This document shows positions 24,107 through 36,426 of a stretch of 64,000 bases of DNA, piece after piece. This DNA comes from Lyophyllum atratum (taxonomy: Eukaryota > Basidiomycota > Agaricomycetes > Agaricales > Lyophyllaceae), in NCBI GenBank assembly GCA_014905825.1, contig JACGCN010000050.1:1-64000 (forward strand), read 5' to 3'. Both the position numbers and the translations under genes were made by a program. Numbering within the stretch: the first letter of the stretch is position 1; each line of letters opens with the position of its first letter. The notes beneath the pieces were generated by a model. That model was not told where the DNA came from. It saw only the letters and a program-made list of their open reading frames with translations, and did not search any database.

Positions 24107-26286
24107 TTGGGTGGCTTTCGGGGGTCCTCCCGACGTCCTCTCATTCTCTTGGGCTTGTTGGCTTTCGCCATCGTTTTCTCTGGGTATGTCAGGGATATCA
24201 TTTCACTGTCGGCCCCAGTCGAGTCGAAGTCAATTCACGAACTCCCTGTTACTGTGACACGTGTAAGGACAGCATGGATGGAACAGGCACTAGAGGTCCA
24301 GGCGAAAGTGAGGGACGAGGAGGATGCAGGGGAGGACCAGAAGCATTTCTTCGCGCCAGTCACTCTACAGGAACATCGCTATCGCACCGACGGACTCCTT
24401 GAAGTCAACCCGAATGGTCCCCATCCCATCTTCGAGTTGATAAGGAACGCCGAGGCGGAATGGGTTGCCAAGGTCGCACGATCAAGCAAAACGGTTGAGG
24501 AGGCAGCCGCTGAGTATGAACGCAGATACAAGCGTCAACCCCCATTGGGCTTCGATGACTGGTGCGTCGAATATTCAATTTCATTATTTGAGACCTCGGC
24601 CAATGCGATACAGGTGGGCATACGTCGAGGAGAACAACGTCCAGCTGCCGGATGAGTACAACCAGATCTACAAGGACTTGGAGCCGTACTGGGGTATGGA
24701 TCCGAAGGATTTGCAAGAGATCGAGCGCGAGTGGGAGGGCCATTTTGACTCTTGGACCATAGGCAAGACAGCGGAGAGTAACATACAGCTCGTCAACTCT
24801 TCGCTCCCTAAGAGAGAGAAAGGTCCCTTCGATCTCACATCCGGCGCCACTCACGTCATTGACCTTCTCAAAGACGTCGAGGAATTCATCCCGCCCTTCC
24901 GTGCGGTCTTCTCTCCGCACGATAATCCGAACCTCCACACCGACTTTGAGCTCAAGACGGAGGCGCTGAAGCATGCAGCAGCGGGCACATGTGAGTTTTC
25001 TTTCTTGTGTTATTTTTCTCTCAGACTGACCAAGCCCCCAGTCCTCGACATCAACAACCCGCCGCCCGTCAAGCTTAACGGCTGGCTCTCCGCCTGCGAT
25101 CCCATGTCACCCGCCTGGCATGACCCCATCGACTGGGATGCCCCCGCCGCCCCACAAACGACCAAGACGTTCATCTATAAGCACCGCGAGGCAATGGACC
25201 CCTGCCTGCACCCCTCCCTCCTCCTCCAGCACGGGCAGTTCCTTTCGCACCGCTCAGGTCCCGTCGCGCACCGACGCATGATCCCACAATTTTCGTACTG
25301 CCCAACGTTGCTGCACCATGACGTCATGGCCGCGATGCCCATCAACTGGGTAGAAGACATCTTGCCACGCACGCACGACCCCGAGTGGGGGAGCAAGGCC
25401 GACGAACGGCTGCAGTGGCGCGGGAGCAATACGGGGATCTGGCATGCGAAGAGTACGCGATGGAAGGATGCGCAGCGCGCGAGGCTGGTGGAGTGGGCGA
25501 CGCTGGGGATGGAGGCGAACCTGACGGTGCTGCCATCGCAGAACGATGGGTTAAGCAGGGTGGGAGAGCCGGTCGAGGTGAGGAAGGCGAGGTATGCACC
25601 AGCGATGCTGGATATCGCGTTTGCGGGACGGCCGTTGAGTTGCGCGCCTGAGACGTGCGAGGAGCTGGATCGGGTATTCGAGTATCGCAAAGCGCAGAAC
25701 ATCAAGACCGCGGGTAATTATAAATATATATTAGACGTGCGTTGCGCTGGTATTGTTCCTGTGCGTTGTCCTGACTTCCGCTCTCAGGTTGACGGGAACG
25801 GATGGTCGAGCCGGTTCAAGCGCCTCATCACCTCAAACGCGCTTATCTTCAAGTCAACTATTTACCCAGAATGGTCCGTTTCCCTGATTATACGCCTAGC
25901 CTTTTTCATTCAATCCTCGGACAGGTTCACCGATCGGATAGCACCTTGGGTACACTATATCCCCGTCCAGGTTGATCTCTCCGACGTGTACGACTCTCTC
26001 CTCTTCTTCCGCGGCGACCTGAATGGCGAAAATGCGCACGAGGATCTCGCACGCAAGATCGCGTTGGCAGGCCGACGGTGGAGCCTCAAATATTGGAGAA
26101 AAGAGGACCTGACGGCCTATACATTCAGGTGTGTAATCTCAGATCCTCCCCCACACTACCCCGCCCCTCGCTTGTTCAATGTTAGGCGTCTAATCCTTAT
26201 GCTTTGTTTCTCTCAGGCTGTTTTTGGAATACGCACGCGTCATGAGCCTAGATCGGCTCGATATGAACTACGTCCACGTTTCGTGA
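24107..26286 (+). CDS. Membrane-anchored GT90 (CAP10-like) glycosyltransferase; start codon not found
   Basis: Six exons (24107-24561, 24614-24990, 25042-25736, 25788-25873, 25925-26128, 26217-26286), about 628 residues. The N terminus has basic residues then one hydrophobic segment (PLILLGLLAFAIVFSG), a type II Golgi anchor. GT90/CAP10 features include the FDDWWAYVEENNVQLPDEY stem motif, DIAFAGRP, the KYILDVDGNGWSSRF block with its acidic residues, and STIYPEWFTDRIAPWVHYIP. In Cryptococcus this family adds xylose to capsule and glycolipid glycans, so a xylosyl- or related glycosyltransferase of the secretory pathway is inferred. The open frame begins with TTG at 24107, with an in-frame stop at 24068 and no ATG between. 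The true start may be in an upstream exon, or was lost next to the CCGGATAAAAAT repeats, or the first in-frame ATG lies after the anchor. Confidence 0.88.
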
Positions 26287-27284
26287 TCATGATGAAGCCC
26301 TTTGAACCGTCATAAATCAAGTGTTATCACGCATGCAAAGCTCTGTATATGTATTTCTAGATTCTTGGTAGGGTGACTGTCTTTCTGGGGGTCCTGTTAG
26401 AGACGATCACGCGTTCATGACATACGTTACAACTCATTTAATATACCTGTCGATGTCATAGTGTCACCACTGGATAAGAGCCGTTTATGCATACGAACTT
26501 AGTAAGAAAGTTAACGTTGTCATCCATTCGAAGCTGCAAAGATGACAATGCGGCTCCGAAAGCTTCAGGACGGACTTGCGGACTTTACCTCCGTGTTTTC
26601 TATTGAAAGTCGCTGTCAGTCGCTGATTGTAATATCGAATGAGAGAAGATGCACTAATATGGTACTTGCTAAGTGACGTATCGGGCTATGGTTTCCTAAT
26701 CACAACGGGCCGCAAGCACAGGGATTCCCCAATGGAGCATGATACCAGAGTATTAGAACCAGCGTTCCTGGTTGCCCTTGTCAGCCCTTGTCCAAGAGTG
26801 GTATTGAGATGGCTTAGTGAGGCCTTGTATTATGGGAAATACTGATTACACGATTGCACATCTGGATACCGCACACTTCATGATAGCAAGGCGAGGTCAT
26901 GGTGGAAGGAAGATAAGAACCAAGAGAAAGGCTAGCAAAATATCGTACGCGGAGATATATCAGATATATATAAAAGATGGTTGAAATCTGTACCTACGTA
27001 GTGAGTATGTAGAAATATTCAAGTTACCTGTAAGTGACCTTCGATAACGAAACAACTCGGGCAAAAACAAGAAAACGGCAGATGAGTACATTCGAAGTGA
27101 AAGGACGAAGCCGTCGGGAACAAATACAGCTCAAGAAACGCCTAATCGGTGGCATGGAGGCGGGGATGGGGTGGCACTAAGACATAGGGGCGGAGATGAG
27201 GACTTCCCTTGGCCTTGCCTTGAGCAGACCTGACACTTGGTGTTAAATCTGCATGACCGAAACTCAGCAAATAGAATATGAGAG
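26287..27284. other. Convergent intergenic spacer
   Basis: About 1 kb between the 3' ends of the GT90 and the Ser/Asp-rich protein genes, AT-rich, with no recognisable gene. Confidence 0.5.
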
Positions 27285-29821
27285 TCATGTCACGAAATTA
27301 CCACAAGACCGATCGACAATTCGGCTTTTCTTCCTGATTGGCGTCGTGGAGACGACAGCATGACGATCTTGAACGGTGAGCGGTTAAGCAAGTTCTGCGA
27401 GGAACACACATATTGTAAGGACATTTACCTCGCGATGCCGGAGCCGGCTCATATTCATCCGAAGACCTTGCCCGCTTCTCGGACGAATTACCATGTATCT
27501 CTTTTGATCCATGTCTCGAGGGGCCTGTGGTTTTGAGTGAATAGGGTTTTGAAAGCGAAGCTAGTAATTCCATAACTGGCCGCGACGGTGCCTGTACGGA
27601 TTCACATAGGCTTAGAACCTTTAAACTTACCAGGTTTATTGGATTCAATATCAGACAAAACAATTATTTCCTGGGAGGTGGACTTCGACATAGGTTTGTG
27701 CAAAGGCGAAGGCGGACAGGCTGGACTTAGGGTTAAAGGAGGTTACTTGAATGAAGTGACAACAAGAGCTCACTGGGACTTCCGACATCAAATAAGTCAG
27801 AGGGGTTGCCGCGATCCCGAGCCAGCCAGCTGGCTTTAGCGAGATGCGGGGATATATTGAAAGCTGAGACCCCTATTGGGAAACCGTTAACTTGAGATGT
27901 CAGGCGTGTGAAGGCCCAAGGGGTGCATACCTTGCATCTCAGTCTCGCTCTCGTCATCAGCATCCGATGAAGACTCTACTATTTTCCTCTTTGCCTTCTT
28001 CGGGAGACCTGCTTAAAGAGGTAAGATCATGGAGGTAGAGGTGAATATGGATATGCGCACTTCTTGTGGTTGGAAAACCGTCTTCTGTTAAAGTGGCTAC
28101 TGGGAGCTGCTTGTCAAGGCTATTGCTGCGAGACCCTGATAGACGATGATTGAATAAGATGGTTTATAAAGATTCTTGTGCACTGACGGGTGATGGAAAG
28201 GCGTTTGGACGGAGTTCGAGGTGTGCGAGGGTCAAATAGCGGCTCATCATCGTCATCACTCGATTGCACCACATTCCTTCGAAACCGCGGTCTTGAAGGA
28301 CCTGAAAGGGTGGGATAAGTCGCAGGCTGAGCCTTGCCCTCAGACCTTAGATTGAAACATGGTCTTACTTTTCATGAGTACATCCACGCCCCCCACAGAC
28401 TCCGGCGAGGCGGTCCTTTCGCGTCCGCGACGTCGCGCGGTAGATGAATCTGAGATAATGTTATGAAAGATAGCTACAGGGTGATATGTGTAGACTCACG
28501 GTCGAATGAAGCTATTGTGCCTTTTTTCTTTCTCGCGCCGGCCCTGGTTACACGCGCAGGAGCTTGACGAATGGGTGAGTATCTATTTCATTGTCGATGT
28601 TGGGCATGGGAATCACACATACTCGGAACAGCCAGGTCTGAGTCGGGATCTTCATAGTCATCTGATCCATTGTCGTCGCCATCATTTACGATGAAGTCGT
28701 CCCCCCGTCTTCAGCACAAAAGGGGTTAGGGCGTTAAGACTAAGATGGAGTAGAATGCGCACCGAGAGCTCCCTTCACTTTTTCTCCGTTTCTTCTTATG
28801 CCGTTTAGGCACTGGCGCTGGAGTGCTGTACCGCGAAGCGGATGGGGAGTGGTCTTCCGTTGCAGATGCCTCTTCCACTTCTGCATCAAATTGACGATTC
28901 GGTGCAAGCCCGATGTCTTCAGACATACGATCACTCTGAACTTCTGCTGGATCCTGGTCGTCGTCTTCCACTTCCGCATCAGATTGGCGGCGATTCGGTG
29001 CAAGCCCAATGTCTTCAGACATGCGATCACTCTCTATTTCTGCGGGATCGTCGTCGTCGTCGTGGTCTTCCACTTCCGCGTCAGATTGGCGATTCGGTGC
29101 AAGCCCAGTGTCTTCAGACGTGCAATCACTCTCTATTTCTGCGGAATCCTCGGCGTCGTCAATGAAATCTAAGTCTGATTGCGTTGGTTCCTCGTCTTCA
29201 TAATCCGGAATTTCGTTTTCTAGGTCAAGATCATCTTCGTATTCTGTTCTATTCAGGAGTTCACCGATATCCCGCTTGACACCTTGGTGGCGAGGATTGT
29301 CCAACCAGTATTGCACGGCTGTGAAGAATACAGGGTACTGGAAAGCACAATTAGGGAGGTTAATAATATTATTAGATTAAGCCTAGCTGTTATAACATAC
29401 CTTTTCCCTCAAGATCTCCTTTGAACGGGCCCAAAGTAACCACTGCTTATCTCGACATTCACTAATCCTTTTTCCCTGATGTTTGCGACCGAAGGGCACT
29501 CTGAAATCTCCATAGTTTGTTCTTGCATATTCCGTCAGGCCATTGACGAAGTTTTGATTTGCTTTTAAGACAGGGTGCTACGTGCTGGACGTCCAGTCGA
29601 ATGATCGTTACGGTTAACAAAGAACTTACGCTTCTGTTTCTGAAGTTTCTATCGCACCAGTGCATATATGATATGCTCGTCTCATGGATCTTCTTGCCCC
29701 TATATTTTCCGAATTCCAAAACATAGCCGCCAGCATCATCACTGTAATACCAGTCATGCTCATCTTCGTCGTCGTCGAAGATGGGATCATATAGAATTGG
29801 TGGAGTGGGGGCACGGTACAT
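27285..29821 (-). CDS. Acidic Ser/Asp-rich protein with two ExoX-C-like motifs
   Basis: A multi-exon gene beginning at the ATG at 29821. Exon 1 encodes LEFGKYRGKKIHETSISYMH followed by WC; exon 2 encodes a second, looser copy (VPFGRKHQGKRISECRDKQW). Both resemble the ExoX-like C-terminal motif, seen in many mushroom proteins of unknown role. The remainder is low-complexity: acidic blocks, Lys/Arg clusters (KRHKKKRRK, RKKKG, KKAKRK) and many Ser, consistent with a nuclear protein. A unit of about 31 residues, with SEDIGLAPNR and SDAEVED as its core, is repeated three times (28876-29170). Downstream exons were joined by eye using GT-AG borders and open frames; the final exons (27285-27600) are the least certain. 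Function is unknown. Confidence 0.65.
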
Positions 29822-32800
29822 GGAGGGTGTTGAAGTTCAACTTGATGTTTGTTGTGGATTGAACAAGAGCTTAGAAGCAATCACGGCCAAATCTGGCCAA
29901 ATCCAGACAATTTCTTGTCTATTTTTGTTCTAACTTGAAGGTCCAAGAGGTGCGTCCTCCTTACCGCTCCTTCTGTGGTCTAATGTAAGGACCAGGACAA
30001 GGTAAATTAAGACCCCACGAGAAGCGCAGGCCGAAGGGCAGACCGATTGGTCATTTTCTATCACTTCGGATTGACAGAAGATGAAGACGGCAAAAAATTA
30101 AAGCCCTCTCGGGCATGTACATGTGCGTCTTCCATGTCCTATGCATCAGATCAAGCGCCTATGTTTGTGCCAACCCGTTTTAAACGCGGTATCGGGGTGC
30201 TGAGGGTTGCAAGGAAGTTTCATATCGATGATCACCTTGATTCGTCCAGACATCGCTTGCGGGTCACTGTATGACCGGTGTCAACAAAAGTTTCCGTCTC
30301 TCGGGCGGAAGACATGGTCGCCGAGTCGTCCTGGAGTCGAGTTCTCCGTGCTTGGTCAAGTCGCGAACCGATGAAAGGTGCCAATAAAGGTGAAGCTTTC
30401 ATTTTAGCCAGAAAGGGGAAAAAGAACCGAACAAATCGCGTGGGCGAAGAAGACCGTGTACCGGCGGCAGAAACCCTTGCGATCAGGATCACAAGGTGAC
30501 AGTTTTATCGCGTTGGATCTGCTCCATACTACACCTTGCTGTTTTGCGTTGGAAGCTGCCACACGACAGGTCATGCAGGGCCATGTACCTGATAAGTTGG
30601 CCGAATGAACCATCTGCGTCACTTCCGAATCGTGCAGTTCGACTGAGAGAAGAGTCGGTCAAGCCGATTTCGGCGTGGCTTTTGTTTGTTTCCTAAAGGT
30701 GGTCTTGAGGAAGTGTACTTGAGGCTTCCATGCCTGCTGACCTCTCTGGTGACCGATAGATTGCCAATACCGGGGTTCAGACAATTAGCCTTCCAACGTA
30801 AGATGGGCAGAGATATGAGGAGATATGTAGCTGACACAGATTATTAAAGATCGATGGGCTCTACGGCTTGCCGACTGAAGTTTGAAAGACGCGTGAAAGG
30901 ACGGGAAAACGTGTCCAAGGAACAGCACCCCTGTACTCAGGGTGGCGGATTAGCGAGAATAAACGAAGCGGAACAGTCGTCGGCTTCGGGGTCCAAGGAT
31001 TGGCGAAAAAAAACGAGTAAGGGACGGTGCCTTGGCTTTGTTCACGCATTCGGTGGTTGAGCAACGTTTCGTTCATCTGGATCGTCGTCTCATGGGAGAA
31101 ACCAGTCTTAACTATTATCCTGAGAAATGGAGTGGGTGAAAGAACCTACTTATTTGGATCTTCTGCGTGGTGAAGCCTCATCGCAGACAAGGAAACTCCT
31201 CGTGGTGCTCGAAAAACAATCAAAGGCAGAAATGACGTCGAAACACCGCTCGTGGATATGGGCGCACCAGGAAGCATTGGTGCCATACTGAGATCGCCAG
31301 TTCGTTACCAAGTTGCGGATCTAGATGGGCTTGGTTTCAGTCGTGTGACTGCTTGTCCAAAGCTAATACACACTCGGCCTCGTGAATGATGCATCTGCCA
31401 CTAAAGATTATACTGTCTTCCCCAGTCCATCCGATATCAAAGGACTGTTGGATATTCTTACCGTCGTCTTCTTGCGTATCAAGGTTCAGCGACGCGCGGT
31501 GCAAGTCGTAAATTCCGCACAGACTCGAGACAGGAGATTTCGGCACGAGAAGGTATGCAGGATAATCCAAGCCATAACCCTGATCTCGTTATTCAGCAGG
31601 CCTTCGTACGAATGGGAGAACGCATCTATATTGATCCCGCGGCGCCAAGGTCCAGGATGGTCCGCCTCGGTAAATATCGGCCCTCGATGGATTCTAGGTA
31701 TGGATACCGTCGGATAGCCTCTGAAGCAGCAGCATAATCGACGGGTACAGGTTCGATGTCACCAAAACTGCGATATTCAATCGCCCTAAGCAACGCCTGA
31801 AAAACTAGCCAGCCATGATTGTAAGCACATTTGGCAAGGCTGAAAGAAAACCCCGAGGACCTACAGTTCAACCCATTTAAGGCCATGGGAACGTCAGTGG
31901 AGTCAACAAGAAAAAAAGAAGGAAGAAACCCAAGACCACCGAGTTTTTCTGTCACAGTCTAATTTATTCGTCGCCCGAATTCAAAGGACTTTCCTGAGAT
32001 AGACAATATGATCGGTAGTACGAGCCGGTGAGTTGCCCGTTGGGAGGAATAAGGCAAGTTGGCTGCTTTGTCTCCAGCTTCCGCTGTCATACATTGATAC
32101 ATTGTGCCGATAAGATACAGGGATGAAAATAGTCTGTGTGGTTGGTGTGAATGCGGCGACTCGGAGGTTTCTGGTTGGTTGATATGAACAAACGTGGCCA
32201 AATTTTGCAATATGAGTTCGATGGTTCGAACTGCTTGTTCCTGAGATGCCGTTGCTATTTCGAACCTTACTCCCAACCCTACCGCCGGCTTGCACTCGGA
32301 ATTTGCGGCTCTCTTCAACCGTTTTGCGTGCTAACCTTGCATAGCAAATCAGGTGTATATAATTCCTGCCGATCTCAAGGTAACTCAAGAAGGACTAGCA
32401 TGCATCAACAAGTTATCGCCACTCCTCCTCCATCCGATTATCAGGATGAGATCATTCAGTTGCACAGGTCAAGTGTTAGTGCATGCCTGCGTGGATGTTG
32501 CGTTGTTCGACAATACCATCTCCCGGAATATCGGGCATAATGTCAGCGTCTGAATCAATCTGTCTTTCAAACTATGCACCTTGCTACTGCATAATCTCCT
32601 GTAAACATACAGGCATGCGCACATGAGGCGGACCACCTGCATTATGTGCTTATGGCTGTGTAGAATACATCAGGCGCCCAGGGGGGGGTCAGCTGGTTGT
32701 ATACGTTGGCTCCTCCGTACCTTTCAGGCAATCAATAAACTCGCCATCTCCTGCCATCTCCCTTCATATCCGTGGTGCCGCAAACCCTGGATTACACAGA

Positions 32801-32906
32801 CGAACCAAGCCGCCGGAATATTTATGGCTAGTCGCTCCCGTCATCTCCGGCACTATCGATTTTTACAGTTGGTTTGATGGAGAAATGGGGCCAGATGACG
32901 GCCATG
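29822..32906. other. Long intergenic region, no supported gene
   Basis: 3.1 kb with short frames only. Overlapping frames around 31340-31950 on both strands (up to 111 codons) have no domain I recognise and may be remnants. Confidence 0.4.
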
Positions 32907-32913
32907 TATAAAG
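32907..32913 (+). promoter_or_regulatory. TATA box of PNPOx-like copy B
   Basis: TATAAAG lies 85 bp upstream of the ATG at 32992, with a pyrimidine-rich stretch before the start. Confidence 0.5.
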
Positions 32914-32991
32914 CACCTGGCCTCTTGCCTTGGGGCACCCAGTTCTCCCCCACGATTCCTCAACCTCCGCTTCAATCAACCGGCCGCCAAC

Positions 32992-33997
32992 ATGCAGATG
33001 TTTGGAGACATCCCCGACTTCTTGATTGCCTGGATCGAGAAACAGCAAACATTCTGGGTGGCGTCAGCACCTCTTACCGCGGACGGCCTAGTAAACATCT
33101 CGCCCAAAGGTGTCCAGGGAACCTTTCACGTTACAGACTCGCGGCGGGTCTGGTACGAAGACCTTTCTGGATCCGGTGAGCTTCAATCCCATCCGTGCAA
33201 CAGAACAGAAGTACTGACCAATTGCGGGCCCATATCTGCAGGCGTCGAAACCATCTCTCATATTCGCGAGAACGGACGCGTCACAATCCTCTTCAACGCG
33301 TTTGAAGGCCCTCCCAGGATCGTAAGGCTATACGGCAAAGGTCAGTCGCGCCACTTAACTTGGCTTGGTGTGGGATGTGTAATTAACCCATGCGGTAACT
33401 TCTTGCCAGGATCTGTCTACGAGTTTGGCACACCGGAATATAACGAGCTCCTTCCTGAAGGTACCAGGCACCCAGGGTCCCGTGCTGTCATCGCGCTCGA
33501 CGTCTTCAAAGTAGCCACCGTGCGTATCCCCTTTCATGAACACCACACCTACGTATAGGGTTTTGACCTTGGGCCCCTTCTCACAGACCTGCGGATACTC
33601 GGTCCCGTTCTACGAGTTTAAAGCGCACCGGACACAGCTTCTCGAATGGGCCGCAAAGAAGGAGGCTGCGGATCGGGATGCAGAATTGACCGTGGGCTTC
33701 TCCTCAGCCACAAGTCCGCGTGTCCAAACGGGCCTGAAACGCTGGTGGGAGGAAAGGAACACCACTAGTCTGGACGGCTTACCAGGGGTCATCTCAGCCC
33801 ATGTGTCAGATGAAATATTCAGGTCCGCGCCCATTGGCAGGAAGAGCTCCTACGAAGCCGTTGGCATGAAGGCGAAAGCGTCGCAGGCCTTGGGACCATT
33901 CGATTTTAGGATCGTAATTGCCTTTTTGGTTGGCATGCTGGTGACATCCCTTTATCAACGCCTCACTATCGCTGCACACACTATTCTCATCAACTAA
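32992..33997 (+). CDS. PNPOx-like FMN-binding split-barrel protein with C-terminal membrane anchor (copy B)
   Basis: A 267-residue protein in four exons (32992-33175, 33242-33340, 33410-33519, 33587-33997). The shared core reads FWVASAPLTADGLVNISPKG, HIRENGRVTILFNAFEGPPR, SVYEFGTPEYNELLPEGTRH and GSRAVIALDVFKVAT. The second and third exons have exactly the same lengths (99 and 110 bp) as those of copy A. The C-terminal half is longer and more diverged, with GLKRWWEERN and SLDGLPGVIS conserved, and ends in a membrane segment (IVIAFLVGMLVTSLYQRL). The fold suggests flavin binding; the substrate is unknown. Two anchored paralogues in inverted orientation suggest an old duplication followed by rearrangement. 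Confidence 0.85.
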
Positions 33998-34553
33998 TAT
34001 CCATGCCTCATTCCGATTGCGTCACTCATATTACTTATCTCTAATCGCTCACCTCGATAACCTAATTGCCTTCCTATACCATTACTTATACATATCTGTA
34101 CCATTTTTAACGCAGGAAAGGACGCTCATATTTATGATAGCGATTGAATAGTAGTAATACATACATACATTTGTTGAATTGACATGTCACAACGTCCGTG
34201 TTTCGTAAGGGTACGGTGAAAAGAAAATGGGTGGCAGAGAAGTGGAGGTGTCGGTAGAGTGGAATCGGGTTGTGGGTGATATTGGAATAATGAGTGACTC
34301 GTGTGTGCGCGTACGAACGCCTAAAACCCAGATAAAGGTAATAATGACTGAAGGTATCGGTGATGGCAATCTTCGTGGGCGGTGAAAGCAAAAATAAGAA
34401 AAAACGATGAAGGACGCGTTCCGATGGGCAATTCGGGACGGAAGACAGGAAAATTGAAAGGAAGGAAAGCGACGTTATAGAGAAGATTGGAAATCCTTGG
34501 TCATCCGGGTGTGTCGCGCGGGGGAGTCCGTGACGCGGCGACGGGTTCTAGCA
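33998..34553. other. Convergent intergenic spacer
   Basis: AT-rich terminator region between PNPOx copy B and the C2H2 gene. Nothing else seen. Confidence 0.5.
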
Positions 34554-36426
34554 TCAATCCATGTCCATATCCATCTCCAGGCCATCCCACTCTGGCTCTT
34601 TACGAACATCAACATGAGCACCACCGATGGCACCCTCGTCGTCACCCTCATCCTCCTCGCGGACGCTGAATCCAATGCTCATCTCGTCCTCCTCCCTCTT
34701 CCAAGCGGGTCCCCTGCGCCCATGGTATCGATAACGTCCAGCATACCCGGATGTCGAGTATTCATCCAGGTCGCCATCGACGTCGACGTCGACACTCTCA
34801 TCGTCACTGCGGCTCCCAGAAGCCGATCCCGACCGGGACCGGGACTGCGACGAAACGGACACGGATCTGACAGACGAGCGAGGGAGAGACCAGCCCCCGG
34901 CTCCTGTGCTAACATTCCGTTGATCAGAGTCCACATAGGGGATCGAACCTGTGGACAGGTCGTTGGAAACGAAGGACGACGGTGTGTGCCCGTTTTCGAA
35001 CGGTGACGATGTCCAGGAGTCGGATGTTGCGCCCCGGTATCCTCTGAATGAGTCAGAGGCACTGTTCATGTTGGTGGGCACAGGTACAGGCTTAGAGGGT
35101 GTGGAGTCCTTGAGCGACCCTGAGCCGGTGGGAACACCGAGGAGACCGGGTCGAAGCTGTGTTATACCACCAGATCCCGCGGAAGAGGCGGGAATAGAGT
35201 AGTCGTGAAGGCGGGGGCCACTAGACGTGGAGCGATAGAAATTCCCGATGCCGGGGACGGAGCTGGAGACTAGATGGGTGCCTCCGTTGTTTGGTGGACT
35301 ATCGGTCTCCACTTTAGGTAATGAACCACCAGAGAGGAAAGATGGCCAAAGGGAGCGGTCATCTGGAAGGGATTGCGCAGATGGCGACAGATGCGAGAGA
35401 ATGGCAGCTGCCTGGATTATGGAACGTCCGTCAGAGGCGACGTCAGGAATATCTACCGAGTACTGACCTCAAGTAACTGGACTTGCTGGTGTTTGCTAAG
35501 GACAAATTTGGACGCTTCCCGCCAATGAGCGGTATGTTCCCAACGGTGCTTGATTAAGCATGAAGGATGGCGGTAAATCTGATATAAAAAATTGGTTTCA
35601 CACTGCTCGGTAGAACCTAGCGGAGGGAACGAACCTTCGAACAGCTTTCACATTTATGGTCCACACCACGTTTCCTGCCACCCTTTCCAGGGCCAAAGGA
35701 GGCGGGGGCAGAATCAAAGCCTTTGGAATCGCCAGACGAGTGGGCGGCGGGAGCAGGAATGTTTCCTCCGTCACTTAGGGGTAGCGACGAGGGCTGGTCG
35801 ACATGAAACCCGGGTCCTCCATTCAAGGTATTGGACGCTGCGCTGAAAGACGCCGAGACCTGTGGTAAGGACCCAACAGGAGGGGACGTCGATAGAGATA
35901 ACGATGCAAGGGAGAGAGCTGCTGTCGATGATTGCAGCAGCGCTGGCCTAACAGAAAGTTATGCAAGTTTGAGAATCACGATAAAGAAAAGGATGGGAAG
36001 ATTTAAGAAAAGCGTCCGGATGATTTCGCGAGATGTTGCCATCAAGAGAAATGAAACGAAACGTAGCACGAGAAAAGTTGACACGTACGACGGGCGATTC
36101 GCAGCGTCACGGGCGTCGCTCAGTCTCCGCTTGGCCTTCCCAGTAGAAGCCAGGCGTCGATGATGTCTTGCCCCAGTCCCAAGACTCGTGCTGACTGCTG
36201 ACCCTTGGACTCCCTGTGTGGCCCCATGGGCCCCTAGGTTGGCCCCGCCCCCCGCCGACTGCGATTGGTCGACTATCGGTACTGGGGGAGCGCTGACCGC
36301 CGTAAAAGAGAGCGAAAGCAAACTCGAAGCCGCATCAGCTTGCTGAAGAACCGCTGTTGGTTGGTACGGGAGCCGAGGCGATTGGGGGAAATTCTGACGT
36401 ACCGTGAGGGTGGCTTGAGTGGTCAT
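34554..36426 (-). CDS. Single C2H2 zinc-finger protein, Ser-rich
   Basis: A 539-residue protein in four exons (36426-36089, 35947-35635, 35578-35468, 35411-34554), phases closing. The N-terminal ~210 residues are Ala/Ser/Pro-rich. One finger spans the exon 2/3 junction: CESC...HRWEH (C-x2-C-x12-H-x3-H). It is extended by the well-ordered segment HWREASKFVLSKHQQVQLLE and then AAAILSHLSPSAQSLPDDRS. This extension resembles a conserved basidiomycete single-finger family I recall but cannot name precisely. The tail is Ser/Gly/Asp-rich with an RSRSGSASGSRS stretch and a very acidic end (EMDMDMD). It is probably a nuclear DNA- or RNA-associated regulator. The ATG at 36426 is chosen because it opens the conserved-looking MTTQATLTV; upstream in-frame sequence looks non-coding. 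Confidence 0.8.

Noticed and set aside
25175..25705. 176-codon minus-strand frame
   Set aside because: It lies antisense within the GT90 exon 3, which has clear family motifs.
28798..29172. Plus-strand frames with repeated FRIRL/AIRCKP patterns
   Set aside because: They mirror the triplicated acidic repeat of the minus-strand gene.
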